64,000 nt of DNA from Candidatus Poribacteria bacterium (lineage in GTDB: Bacteria > Poribacteria > WGA-4E > WGA-3G), in assembly GCA_022827185.1 (NCBI GenBank), contig JAJDTM010000042.1, positions 62,001 to 126,000 on the forward strand, written 5' to 3'. Shown here piece by piece: positions 25,673 through 34,069 of this stretch. The notes beneath the pieces are model-generated. The model was not told where the DNA came from. It made no database searches and saw only the letters and a program-made list of their open reading frames with translations. The translations under genes were made by a program, and so were the position numbers. The first letter of the stretch is position 1. Each line of letters starts with the position of its first letter.

Positions 25673-27028
25673 TTAGTCGGGGACAATCCGCCGGACTTGT
25701 GCGTTCAGTCCACCGACAACAATACTGCCATCTGTCGGATGAACAGCAAGTGAATAAGCCCAACCGTTTAGTGCGTGAATCTCACCCGTAACCTCCACTG
25801 AATCCGGATCAACGAGACGGACAGCACCATCGGCACAAGCTGCGACAATCCTTGAACCCCCGTTTAGCCATGCCACATTTAGCGGTGCTTCCTTGAGTCG
25901 TGCGAACTTAACCATTCGTCCAATAGTTGGCTGCCAGAGTCGAACGGTCCGGTCATCGCTCACAGAAGCAACCATGGGAAGCCCTGTCTCATTAGGACGC
26001 AGTGCAAGGTCGTGTGCGGGCAGCGTGTGGTTGTTCAAACTTCGGATCAGTTCACCAGTCGCCAAGTTCCAGACACGGACATTCTGATCTACGCCTGTAC
26101 TCACGAGCGTCTCTTTATCATTCAGAAAACAGAGCGATGACACCCCGCGTGAATGACCTTTAAAACGTTGCGTTGGCGTTCCAGTGCGTAGGTCCCAAAG
26201 CATAATGTCCCGGTCTAAACTTGCCGATGCGAGTGAAGATGTATCCCGCCAAGCGACAGCCGTGACGGAATCGCGATGCTCGCTAAGAACGCGGAGTGAT
26301 TTTCCGTCGGACCATGAAAAAATCTCTATAATGCCTGTAGTTGCAGGATTCCCGCCACCAACAGCCAGACGATCTCCATCAGGTGAAAACGCAAGATCGT
26401 GAATATTCCGGGCTTGGACCGCAATAGTCCTCTGTAGATTGAGCGTTGGCCAGTCGTAAACGTGCAAGCCCGCTTGTGAACACGCTACAACTGATTTGCC
26501 ATCGTGAGAAAATGCGAGCGCAGTAATTGGTGGCATCACAGTAGGTTGGTGCGGATGCGTACCGGTCATGGATAACTTGGATCCCGATTGATTCCCTGTC
26601 CATTCTCCATAGGCTGAGCCCTGCTCAATCCACTTTCGGATAAGATCGGTTTCCTGTTTTGTCAATGGATCACCGGCTTCCGGTGGTGGCATAATGCCGG
26701 TTTCGCCTTCGGGCAAGGTGATACGCTGATAGAGCAGCGAATCTTCGGGTTCGCCAGCGATAATAACTTCGCCGTGCAGGCTTTCTTTGATGCCTTTCAC
26801 GTTGTCGAATTGGACACCACCTTTCGGTTTCGTGATGGTGCCGCTGGGGTCTACTTTTGGCGTGCTATGGCAACTGAAGCAACGATTTTGGAGGATTGGC
26901 AGGATTTGTATTTCAAAATTGATTTCAGTCTCAGAATCTGCCGAGATAGCAAGTGTCGCAGACATCAAGACAAATATGAAACTACAGATAGATGTTGCTA
27001 AGTTTGAGTGCTGTGTACGCTTCATCAT
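25673..27028 (-). CDS. secreted cytochrome-c / WD40 fusion protein
   Basis: The protein is 451 residues from an ATG behind GGAGATCAA. A signal peptide ends near ISA. A planctomycete-type cytochrome domain follows, with heme motif RCFSCHSTPK, IMPPPEAGDPLT and WIEQGSAYGEW. About seven WD40 blades then run to the C-terminus (AFSPDGDRLAVGG, SASLDRDIMLWDL, VRVWNLATGELI, RTVRLWQPTIGR). The layout is common in Planctomycetes and Poribacteria, where it is thought to act in periplasmic electron transfer or protein docking; no substrate can be named. An alternative ATG is the next codon. Confidence 0.82.
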   Translation of the reverse strand: MMKRTQHSNLATSICSFIFVLMSATLAISADSETEINFEIQILPILQNRCFSCHSTPKVDPSGTITKPKGGVQFDNVKGIKESLHGEVIIAGEPEDSLLYQRITLPEGETGIMPPPEAGDPLTKQETDLIRKWIEQGSAYGEWTGNQSGSKLSMTGTHPHQPTVMPPITALAFSHDGKSVVACSQAGLHVYDWPTLNLQRTIAVQARNIHDLAFSPDGDRLAVGGGNPATTGIIEIFSWSDGKSLRVLSEHRDSVTAVAWRDTSSLASASLDRDIMLWDLRTGTPTQRFKGHSRGVSSLCFLNDKETLVSTGVDQNVRVWNLATGELIRSLNNHTLPAHDLALRPNETGLPMVASVSDDRTVRLWQPTIGRMVKFARLKEAPLNVAWLNGGSRIVAACADGAVRLVDPDSVEVTGEIHALNGWAYSLAVHPTDGSIVVGGLNAQVRRIVPD

Positions 27029-27102
27029 TTGATCTCCAATGCGTCCTAAAATTACGAGCACTGTCAGTAGTTCTCAACGGACTTTTAACTGGGGACTGAA
27101 AA

Positions 27103-29019
27103 CTATTCCGCTCGGATTGTTCGCCGCAAAGTTTTCATTTGTTCAAGTGTCGCGGGCGAGACCTTTCCATCCTGAGTGATTCCTATATTCATTGTAATTA
27201 CGAGTTTTTGGGCAATACACATCTGCACGTAATCGACAATCTGCTGCGTGGTAAATAAAGGTGGGGCAATATCGGTATCTGGATATCCGTGCTGCCAAGG
27301 ATCGTCAAGGAAGATTAGACCATGCGGTTGTAGCCCACTTGCGCTGCCATCTTCAGCGAAAAAACTTGCAGGTGGCATTACGAGCGCGCCGCCAAACTCA
27401 CCAGCGTAGTACTCTTGAAATTCAGTCGTTTTGGGAAGAATCCAACTGTTCCAAGCGACGATACGATCAGGATTACCGGCTTTGGTCGCCTCATACAATT
27501 CTTCAAAGGGTTGGAGCGGATACCGGTCATCAAACCAGTACCCCACAACCTTTTTACCGTATCGGTGTCCGATTTCAGTGAGAATATCACGCTCGATTTT
27601 GAAGAACCGGGATTTATCCTTACTCAGAAATCCAGAGGCTTTCACCCACTCGGAATCTCCAACACCGTGATGAAAATAAAGCATGAGCGGAATGCCGCGT
27701 TCATTTAGTTGATCCGCCATCTCTCCAATCAGATCGCGTTTGCACGTGCGTTCCGACATAACCGCTTCAATCGATTTTAAAGGAGCGGGGAAATGCATAA
27801 TTCCGTGGACAGCGGTGAAAATGACGTAACCTGCTCCGGTTTCACTCACCATATCTGCGAAAGCGTTGACATCAAAAGCCTCCACTGCCTCTGAGTAAGG
27901 TTTTTGGGAGCCCCGCAACGGCTGCGTCGTTGTTGACCAGTGGAACATCACGCCGTACTTTGCCTCAATGAACCAATCGGTACTTGCACGCATCTGTCGT
28001 GCCTTCTCCCTTGAGGCAATCATTGTCTTTGCCGCTGCGGACGAAATCAACTCAAGAGAATGGATTTTCACGTTCGCCTTGGATTTTGCTTCTCCGATAA
28101 GACGAAGTGTAATTGTGCTTTCACCTATGGGCAGGTGCAATGTTCCCTGAAGCGGTATTTTTTCAAAGTTCTGTGAATCTCCTGCCCATCCGATCGTTCG
28201 GCGGACTGTCATAGTGATTCTGTCTTGTCCAGCAACAATCTCGAACTTCGAGCCTATTGCATCGGCATCCGCGGTATAGGTGACCGCAAGCGCGTAATCA
28301 GAAGACATCGGGAGTTTCGCCTTCCATGAAAGTGAAGCGGATGGTTTATTCCAACCTTCAATCCAGTCCTGCGCTTGCAAGTGCGCAAGGCGGCCATCTA
28401 CCTTGGCACTGTCCCCGAAAAGATAAATAACTGTTGACGGATCTGCATCAATCAATTGTGGCTTCTTAAGGGTAGCAGGGTCCCCTTCAATATCAAGAAC
28501 GATAATGTCATCAACGCCATTTTGATAGTCTTCCGGGACTACGATCAAAAGTCCCCATGGATGTTGGCGCACGATTCCCCATGAGGCACCATCTGCTTCC
28601 GGATTTTCGAGGAGCCAAGCGTTCTTCACCATCCGATCAATGATTGCTGGAAGTATGATATTGTTCTTTCCAGCCCAAGAGAGAACATGAACATAGATTT
28701 TATTATTCTTGTAAGTTGTTACATATTGGTCGGTAGGATTAAAGGGACCGCCGCGAGTCCCAACGATTGATTCTCTATTTTCATCGATCCATTTCTTAAT
28801 CGCTTCATCTGCCCGGGTGGATTGGGACGCTTTCTGACTATCCAACAATGGGTTTATATTGACACCAGAATAGCTGCCCGCTGCACGCACGATATCCACA
28901 ATCAATGCCTTGTCATTTACCTCGGTGGCACCTTGGTTATGCATAATTTCCTCTTGTGTGGTGGCAATGGAGACCACGCAGCTGAACGCAAACAAAATCG
29001 CGAAAAAGAGACGTAGCAC
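27103..29019 (-). CDS. GH29-like alpha-L-fucosidase, secreted
   Basis: The protein is 638 residues with a signal peptide (about 1-20). An N-terminal part of about 320 residues has a carbohydrate-binding look (TITLRLIGEAKSKANVKIHSLEL). The catalytic barrel begins DWFIEAKYGVMFHWS and continues with ITAVHGI-like FTAVHGIMHFP, LMLYFHHG and VVGYWFDDRYPLQ, where the conserved Asp of the GH29 nucleophile region lies. The family releases alpha-L-fucose from glycans. It would suit an organism feeding on host or algal fucosylated polymers. GH29 subtype and activity are not provable here. Confidence 0.78.
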   Translation of the reverse strand: MLRLFFAILFAFSCVVSIATTQEEIMHNQGATEVNDKALIVDIVRAAGSYSGVNINPLLDSQKASQSTRADEAIKKWIDENRESIVGTRGGPFNPTDQYVTTYKNNKIYVHVLSWAGKNNIILPAIIDRMVKNAWLLENPEADGASWGIVRQHPWGLLIVVPEDYQNGVDDIIVLDIEGDPATLKKPQLIDADPSTVIYLFGDSAKVDGRLAHLQAQDWIEGWNKPSASLSWKAKLPMSSDYALAVTYTADADAIGSKFEIVAGQDRITMTVRRTIGWAGDSQNFEKIPLQGTLHLPIGESTITLRLIGEAKSKANVKIHSLELISSAAAKTMIASREKARQMRASTDWFIEAKYGVMFHWSTTTQPLRGSQKPYSEAVEAFDVNAFADMVSETGAGYVIFTAVHGIMHFPAPLKSIEAVMSERTCKRDLIGEMADQLNERGIPLMLYFHHGVGDSEWVKASGFLSKDKSRFFKIERDILTEIGHRYGKKVVGYWFDDRYPLQPFEELYEATKAGNPDRIVAWNSWILPKTTEFQEYYAGEFGGALVMPPASFFAEDGSASGLQPHGLIFLDDPWQHGYPDTDIAPPLFTTQQIVDYVQMCIAQKLVITMNIGITQDGKVSPATLEQMKTLRRTIRAE

Positions 29020-29077
29020 GATACTTACCTATAAAACGACGGATACGATCCGACTCTATTCAAACAGAGTTGTTGTA

Positions 29078-31285
29078 TTAGTGATTCGTCACAAATTCAT
29101 TACAAGTTAGCAGACTCCAGACCATATCTTCAAGGACTGCTCGTTGCGAATTTGCAGACGCGCTGACATCAATGTGTTGTTCCCAAAATTGCTGCTCCGT
29201 ATCCGTTGGGTGTCGGCTTAGTGCTGCGAGGTAGAATTCGTTGACAATCTCCATCGGTGATTTTCCGATGGAGACTAACCTATCAAGCCGACTGCCGGGT
29301 ACGCCGATGCGCGCATTGAGAAGATCGCCGTTGAATAGGTGGAGTTTACGCTGAAGCCCATCTGTCGCTCCGACAGAACTTTCGCATGAGGTCTCCCGTC
29401 CACACCGCCCTAAGATATCAAGTGCGTCGGATTCGGTGTTGGGATCAAACAGAGAGACAGCACGGGTGCCTTTGGGTTCGTTGCCATAAACATCAGGCAC
29501 ACCGAGAACATCTGAAATTGCGTCAGCCAACACTTCCGATTCAAGTGGCTTTTGTAACGCATGCGAATAGAAACGATCATCCGTCGCGTTTTGCGGAAGC
29601 GTATTTGCACTGCGCGTATAAGCGGCACTCAGCGCGATACGCTTAAGTGTCCGTCGTAGGTCGTAATCGTGCGCCACAAAATCGTCAGCCAATGCTGTTA
29701 GCAATTCAGGATGCGTGGCAGGATTTGTAGATCGGAAATCGTCAACAGGCTCGACTAAGCCGCGTCCCATCATCGCCTTCCACAATCTGTTGACGATGGC
29801 TTTGGCGAAATATGAATTGCCCACACCTGTTAGCCAGTCCACCAATTCGAGACGACCATCAGTAACATCAGTAGACAGAAACCGATCGCCTGGAATTCGT
29901 GGGACTGCTTTTTCGCGGGTTGCAGGATGAATAACCTCACCAGATGGTTTTACCTTGATAACTTGCCCGTTCGCTTCTATTTTCGCGAAGATCGCCGCCA
30001 ATCCGTGGTAGTCGTCTTGCGTCCATTTGTCAAGCGGATGATTGTGGCAATTCGCGCATCGGAGCCGAGCCCCCATAAAGAGTTCACTCATGAATTCGGC
30101 TTGTTCACCCGCGCTATTAACAGTGCGGTAAAAATTTGCCGGACCCACTTCATGGGAATCACCTGTTGCAAGGATAACCGAGCGTGCAATCTGATCATAT
30201 CCGACACCCTCACGAATCTGCTGTGCGAGCCACTGGTGATAGGCGAACGCGCCTTGCGTGTTTCCACCTTTTGAGTGAATTCGGAGCAATTTCGCCAGCT
30301 GCAGTGTCCAGTATCCGTTAAATTCATCGGAGTCAAGCAGTGCGTCTACCAATGTTTCTCGTTTATTGGCATCCGAATCTGCGAGAAAAGCAGTTACTGC
30401 ATCTGGCGCAGGAAGCCGTCCGGTAAGATCGAGCGTCACCCTACGCAAGAAGGTAGCATCATTGGCAGCTGGGGATACAGGCAACCGCAGCGTTGAGAGC
30501 AATTTGAGAATTTCGCCGTCAATGCTTGTCTCCACCGATTCTGAAGATGTATGCGTTTCATCACTTATTGGAACCTCGTTCAAAGGCGTGATGAACTCAA
30601 TCGGGACAACCTCTGTGAGATAACGGGCAAGGATAATATGCCGACCCCGACGACGTACTTTGGCGACGGCAGTAGCTGCGTCAATTTCAATCGCTGAAAT
30701 GTCCTCCGGTGTAAAGACAGTCCATCGTGTTACATTTTCTGTAGTTCCATCCGAAAAGTGGGCAGTTGCGTGCAGCTGAATGGGGTTCTCAAGGTTCGAG
30801 ATCACATGTTTTTGCGGGGATATTTTAACACGCGCCAAGTGACGTAGCGTTTCATAAGTTGCCCCTTGCCGGATCCAGTTGTGGAGTAATTTCGCGGCTT
30901 CTCCATCTTCGTCTAAGACTTGTCCGCCGCCATGTTTGGTTTGTGCTGTCGGCTTTAGAAGAATAAGGCTCTCTTCGGGATGCATCAGGTTGACGCGCCG
31001 ACCCGCGAACTGCCGGACAATCGCTTTGTAGTCCGCTTGTGGATTCCCTCCGAAGAGCGACAGATTAAACTCACCTCTACCGGCGGCTGCGCCGTGACAC
31101 GCCCCCGCATTACACCCAAACTTTGTGAAGACGGGTATCAAGTCGTTTTCAAAATCAACGCGGTCAGGTGTCGCTAAACCAGATGGCTCGTCGTTTGCTA
31201 CGGAAGGGTTTTGATGGATGGGACCACACAAAATTGACACGGCTAATAGTGTCGGTATTATGAGCGTTAACTGGATCGCTTTCAT
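29078..31285 (-). CDS. DUF1549/DUF1553 planctomycete cytochrome-domain protein
   Basis: The protein is 735 residues with a signal peptide (about 1-22). FGCNAGACHGAAAGRGEFNL (57-76) is the heme-binding cytochrome-like N-terminus. DUF1549 (PSCyt2) follows with LRRVTLDLTGRLPAPDAV and RCANCHNHPLDKWTQDDYHG (a second heme motif), and DUF1553 (PSD1) ends the protein with AIVNRLWKAMMGRGLVEPVDDFR and RVSLFDPNTESD-like text. These proteins usually sit beside a DUF1501 gene, as here (34070-35485), though three genes intervene. The role is unknown, probably periplasmic redox-linked. Confidence 0.88.
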   Translation of the reverse strand: MKAIQLTLIIPTLLAVSILCGPIHQNPSVANDEPSGLATPDRVDFENDLIPVFTKFGCNAGACHGAAAGRGEFNLSLFGGNPQADYKAIVRQFAGRRVNLMHPEESLILLKPTAQTKHGGGQVLDEDGEAAKLLHNWIRQGATYETLRHLARVKISPQKHVISNLENPIQLHATAHFSDGTTENVTRWTVFTPEDISAIEIDAATAVAKVRRRGRHIILARYLTEVVPIEFITPLNEVPISDETHTSSESVETSIDGEILKLLSTLRLPVSPAANDATFLRRVTLDLTGRLPAPDAVTAFLADSDANKRETLVDALLDSDEFNGYWTLQLAKLLRIHSKGGNTQGAFAYHQWLAQQIREGVGYDQIARSVILATGDSHEVGPANFYRTVNSAGEQAEFMSELFMGARLRCANCHNHPLDKWTQDDYHGLAAIFAKIEANGQVIKVKPSGEVIHPATREKAVPRIPGDRFLSTDVTDGRLELVDWLTGVGNSYFAKAIVNRLWKAMMGRGLVEPVDDFRSTNPATHPELLTALADDFVAHDYDLRRTLKRIALSAAYTRSANTLPQNATDDRFYSHALQKPLESEVLADAISDVLGVPDVYGNEPKGTRAVSLFDPNTESDALDILGRCGRETSCESSVGATDGLQRKLHLFNGDLLNARIGVPGSRLDRLVSIGKSPMEIVNEFYLAALSRHPTDTEQQFWEQHIDVSASANSQRAVLEDMVWSLLTCNEFVTNH

Positions 31286-31321
31286 TTTTTTATCCTTGCC
31301 TAAGTTATTTTTTTGTTATTT

Positions 31322-31353
31322 AACCCCCTAAATCCCCCTTATCAGGGGGACTT
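31322..31353. repeat. 32-bp hairpin repeat, copy 1
   Basis: AACCCCCTAAA leads into the perfect hairpin TCCCCCTTATCAGGGGGA and ends CTT. It lies just beyond the stop of the PQQ-type gene (31353) and may end its transcript. Confidence 0.85.
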
Positions 31354-32693
31354 CAAGAGTCTGTATCCTCAATACAGTAGAGATGCGTGCGCGAGCGGAG
31401 GATTAGGGTATTGCCAGCAACTGCGCCAGATGCAATGAATTCCGTGTCGAACTCGTTCCGTGCAAGCAATTTAAACTCCCGTCCGGCAGAGATGACCGAC
31501 ACTCGCCCGTCCATACTGAAAAAATAGATGTTCCCACCTGCATATAGCGGCGATGCCCAATGATCTCCACCGACACGACCTCTCCATATCTGATTCCCAC
31601 TTTTCGCCTCTAAACAAGAGGCTACACCGCCTTCGTTTACCATGAACATCAGATCGTCTATGATGAGTGGCGACGGTATTTCAGGGGCACCCTTACGCTT
31701 GCGCCAAACAACGTGCGAATCGGTAACATCACCCGTGCCAGACGGATCAACCGCTAACAGTAACCTTTCTACGCCCGTTGTAAAATAGACGAGATTGTGT
31801 GCAAAAATAGGACGGCACGCAACGTTCCAACCCCAACCTTCGTGCCGAACGCGCCAGAGTTCGTCCCCTGTTTTCGGGTTGTATGAGATCGTAACTTCTG
31901 CGGCAGGACTCACCAACTGCTTCTTTCCTTGGAACGTAATGATTGTAGGGGTCGCGTAAGATTTCCTGTTGTCGTTTGGCTTCTCTTTTTTCGTTTTTTC
32001 AATATCCTTAACACCCTTTGCTTTGAGAACATCCTCAAAATTGGAGTCAACTTTTCGGTGCTGCAGCCACAAAGTATCGCCGGTATTCTTGTCGAGTGCG
32101 GCAATAAACTGTACATCAACGCCATCGAAGGTAAGGAATAGTGTATCCTCATCAATAATCGGCGAAGAGGCGGGACGGACCCGATGATCGCAATTGAGGT
32201 CTCGGCGTTCCCAAAGTTTATCACCCGTTTTCGTGTCCAGACAAGCGGTGCCGTAGGTACCGTAGTGAACGTAGATGCGTCCTTCCTCTACGATTGGCGT
32301 AGGTGAAGCATGGCTGTTGAGGTCCCCATGTTCAAGTTGTGGTTCATCGACATCAAACACTTTTATATCGTGTAAAATGTCGCCGTTCTCTAAGTCCACA
32401 CAGACCGCAAAGAGTTCGCTGCCATCTTCACGTGCGGTTGTCAGCCAAATCTGATTTCCCCAAACCACTGGTGATGAATACCCTTTATCGTGGATGGGTA
32501 CTTTCCAACGGACGTTTTCGGTTTCGCTAAATTCGATTGGAAGGTTAGTCGCGGTTGCTTTGCCGTCTCCGTTTGGACCGCGGAACTGGTTCCAATAATG
32601 CTCGGCTATCTTATCTTGTGCAGAATGCGCGTAGGATAACACAAAAACAAATGAAAAAATGAAGGTTAGAATTACAATGGGTACGCGTTTCAT
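31353..32693 (-). CDS. secreted PQQ-type beta-propeller protein
   Basis: The protein is 446 residues from the ATG at 32693, with GGAG 6 nt upstream; an ATG 12 nt earlier lacks a ribosome site. A signal peptide ends near AHSA. WNQFRGPNGDGKA opens the outer-membrane-assembly/PQQ-like propeller, and blades show VWGNQIWLTTARE, LDTKTGDKLWERRD, LDKNTGDTLWLQHR, NPKTGDELWRVRHEG and LEAKSGNQIWRGRVGG. These GD-LW repeats bind PQQ in dehydrogenases, but most planctomycete homologs lack proof of cofactor, so function is unknown. Confidence 0.85.
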   Translation of the reverse strand: MKRVPIVILTFIFSFVFVLSYAHSAQDKIAEHYWNQFRGPNGDGKATATNLPIEFSETENVRWKVPIHDKGYSSPVVWGNQIWLTTAREDGSELFAVCVDLENGDILHDIKVFDVDEPQLEHGDLNSHASPTPIVEEGRIYVHYGTYGTACLDTKTGDKLWERRDLNCDHRVRPASSPIIDEDTLFLTFDGVDVQFIAALDKNTGDTLWLQHRKVDSNFEDVLKAKGVKDIEKTKKEKPNDNRKSYATPTIITFQGKKQLVSPAAEVTISYNPKTGDELWRVRHEGWGWNVACRPIFAHNLVYFTTGVERLLLAVDPSGTGDVTDSHVVWRKRKGAPEIPSPLIIDDLMFMVNEGGVASCLEAKSGNQIWRGRVGGDHWASPLYAGGNIYFFSMDGRVSVISAGREFKLLARNEFDTEFIASGAVAGNTLILRSRTHLYCIEDTDS

Positions 32694-32772
32694 TAATTTC
32701 TCCATAATTTATATTTTTACTGATACTTCATTTGTAGAGGGTGTTGCCGAAATAAAGACTTCATCTTAGAAG

Positions 32773-32804
32773 AAACCCCCTAAATCCCCCTTATCAGGGG
32801 GACT
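32773..32804. repeat. 32-bp hairpin repeat, copy 2
   Basis: This is identical to copy 1 over AACCCCCT, the TCCCCCTTATCAGGGGGA hairpin and ACTT. It lies between the SUMF1 gene and the PQQ-type gene, 29 nt from copy 3. Confidence 0.85.
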
Positions 32805-32833
32805 TTGAATAACATTCGTTATTTTGATTTTTA

Positions 32834-32865
32834 AACCCCCTAAATCCCCCTTATCAGGGGGACTT
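32834..32865. repeat. 32-bp hairpin repeat, copy 3 (supplies a stop codon)
   Basis: This is the same sequence as copies 1 and 2. Read on the minus strand it encodes the final KSP and the TGA stop of the SUMF1 lipoprotein. Confidence 0.85.
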
Positions 32866-33915
32866 TTTATCTGTTGTCAGATCTGCCACGCATCGAAAGC
32901 CGACCCAAATGGTATTGTCCGGTGGCTGTTTTTTCACGGCTGGATCTGCTTGTGGTTTCTGTTCCTGATTCGGTTTTTGCTTGTCTATAGGGATGTTCTT
33001 ATTCAAGGCTGGTTTCTCCAAGCCTGAATATTCAGTTGCCTGCGGAAACCCGGTTACTGTCGGAGAAAGTTTTAAACGACGTGACAGGCGTAGGTGTTGA
33101 AGATAACTCGACCATCCACTGCCTCTTATTACTCGTTCCGTTCCTGTTGTTGGTCCTTTTGGATTCTTGAGAACAGAACTTGCGTAATAGTTTTCACCGT
33201 ACCAATCCGCACACCATTCCCAGACGTTCCCTGTCATATCATATAACCCATAGCCGTTAGCGGCATAACTCCCGACCGGTGCTGTGTATAAATAACCGTC
33301 ATCTGCCTGTTCTCCACCAAAGGAACCGGTAAAATTACAGTCTATTTTTTCGGGTGGTTGGTTTCCCCAGACGTAGCGTTTCCCGATTAACCCGCCTCGT
33401 GCTCCGTATTCCCATTCGGCTTCGGTAGGTAACCGTTTGCCCGCCCACTCGGCATAGGCTTGTGCATCGTTAAAAGTGACACCCGCTACAGGGTGATTGT
33501 CGGTCGGTGTGGTGAAACCGACCACCTGCGGGACACCTTTTTGTGCAAGTACGATCGCCTTTCCTGCTATCCAATCAGGCGTTTGGTCGGGTAAGGTTCC
33601 GTGGACTGTTTCTTTTAAAAACCGTTTATATTGTGCGATTGTCACCTCGTGCCGATCCATGTAAAAAGCGTCTAACGCTACCCGATGGACAGGAAGTTCA
33701 TCTGCTTCGCCTTCATCAAAAGGGTCGCCCATTTCAAAAGAACCTGCAGGTATCAGCACCATCGATGCGGCATCTTTCTCCCAAGTAATCACGCGAAGCG
33801 GCGTATCATCAATGGCTTCGGTTTGGATTATCTCAGGTTGTTCTTCAACCGTGTCATCTTCACCACAACCCGCCAAAACAGTCCCGATTAACAAGACGCA
33901 AATTAATTTTTTCAC
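32854..33915 (-). CDS. SUMF1/formylglycine-generating-enzyme-family lipoprotein
   Basis: The protein is 353 residues. A lipoprotein signal ends in LAGC (about Cys17). The FGE-sulfatase domain spans about 45-345: MVLIPAGSFEMGDPFDEGEADE, HRVALDAFYMDRHEVT, RLPTEAEWEYGARGG, YGLYDMTGNVWEWCADWYG, RVIRGSGW and FRCVAD. A Lys/Pro/Gln-rich insert (about 300-335) interrupts the domain before VGFRC, as in membrane-linked paralogs. True sulfatase activation needs a Cys pair that I could not locate, and no sulfatase is adjacent, so a non-catalytic or structural role is likely. The stop codon is donated by a hairpin repeat. Confidence 0.83.
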   Translation of the reverse strand: MKKLICVLLIGTVLAGCGEDDTVEEQPEIIQTEAIDDTPLRVITWEKDAASMVLIPAGSFEMGDPFDEGEADELPVHRVALDAFYMDRHEVTIAQYKRFLKETVHGTLPDQTPDWIAGKAIVLAQKGVPQVVGFTTPTDNHPVAGVTFNDAQAYAEWAGKRLPTEAEWEYGARGGLIGKRYVWGNQPPEKIDCNFTGSFGGEQADDGYLYTAPVGSYAANGYGLYDMTGNVWEWCADWYGENYYASSVLKNPKGPTTGTERVIRGSGWSSYLQHLRLSRRLKLSPTVTGFPQATEYSGLEKPALNKNIPIDKQKPNQEQKPQADPAVKKQPPDNTIWVGFRCVADLTTDKKSP

Positions 33916-33933
33916 AGATAACTTCCTTATTAG

Positions 33934-34049
33934 GACTTACGCAAATTAAGGAAATATTGAACATTTCGATGCCAAAAGTGGGAATTTCTACCCTTTAAAC
34001 CCCCTAAATCCCCCCTATCAGGGGGACTTTAAGTCAAAATGCGTAAGTC
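33934..34049. mobile_element. 116-bp MITE-like element with 10-bp inverted ends
   Basis: GACTTACGCA (33934-33943) and TGCGTAAGTC (34040-34049) are perfect terminal inverted repeats. The fourth copy of the hairpin repeat (33998-34029; one stem mismatch) sits inside. A lone end of the same type is at 40052-40061 (GACTTACGCA). No coding capacity, so mobilised in trans if at all. Confidence 0.7.
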
Positions 34050-34069
34050 TTGCTTATAAGACAATTGGA

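Noticed and set aside
32854..33915. Active sulfatase-maturing formylglycine-generating enzyme
   Set aside because: The fold is right, but I found no convincing catalytic Cys pair, the domain is split by a Lys/Pro-rich insert, and no sulfatase gene is nearby.
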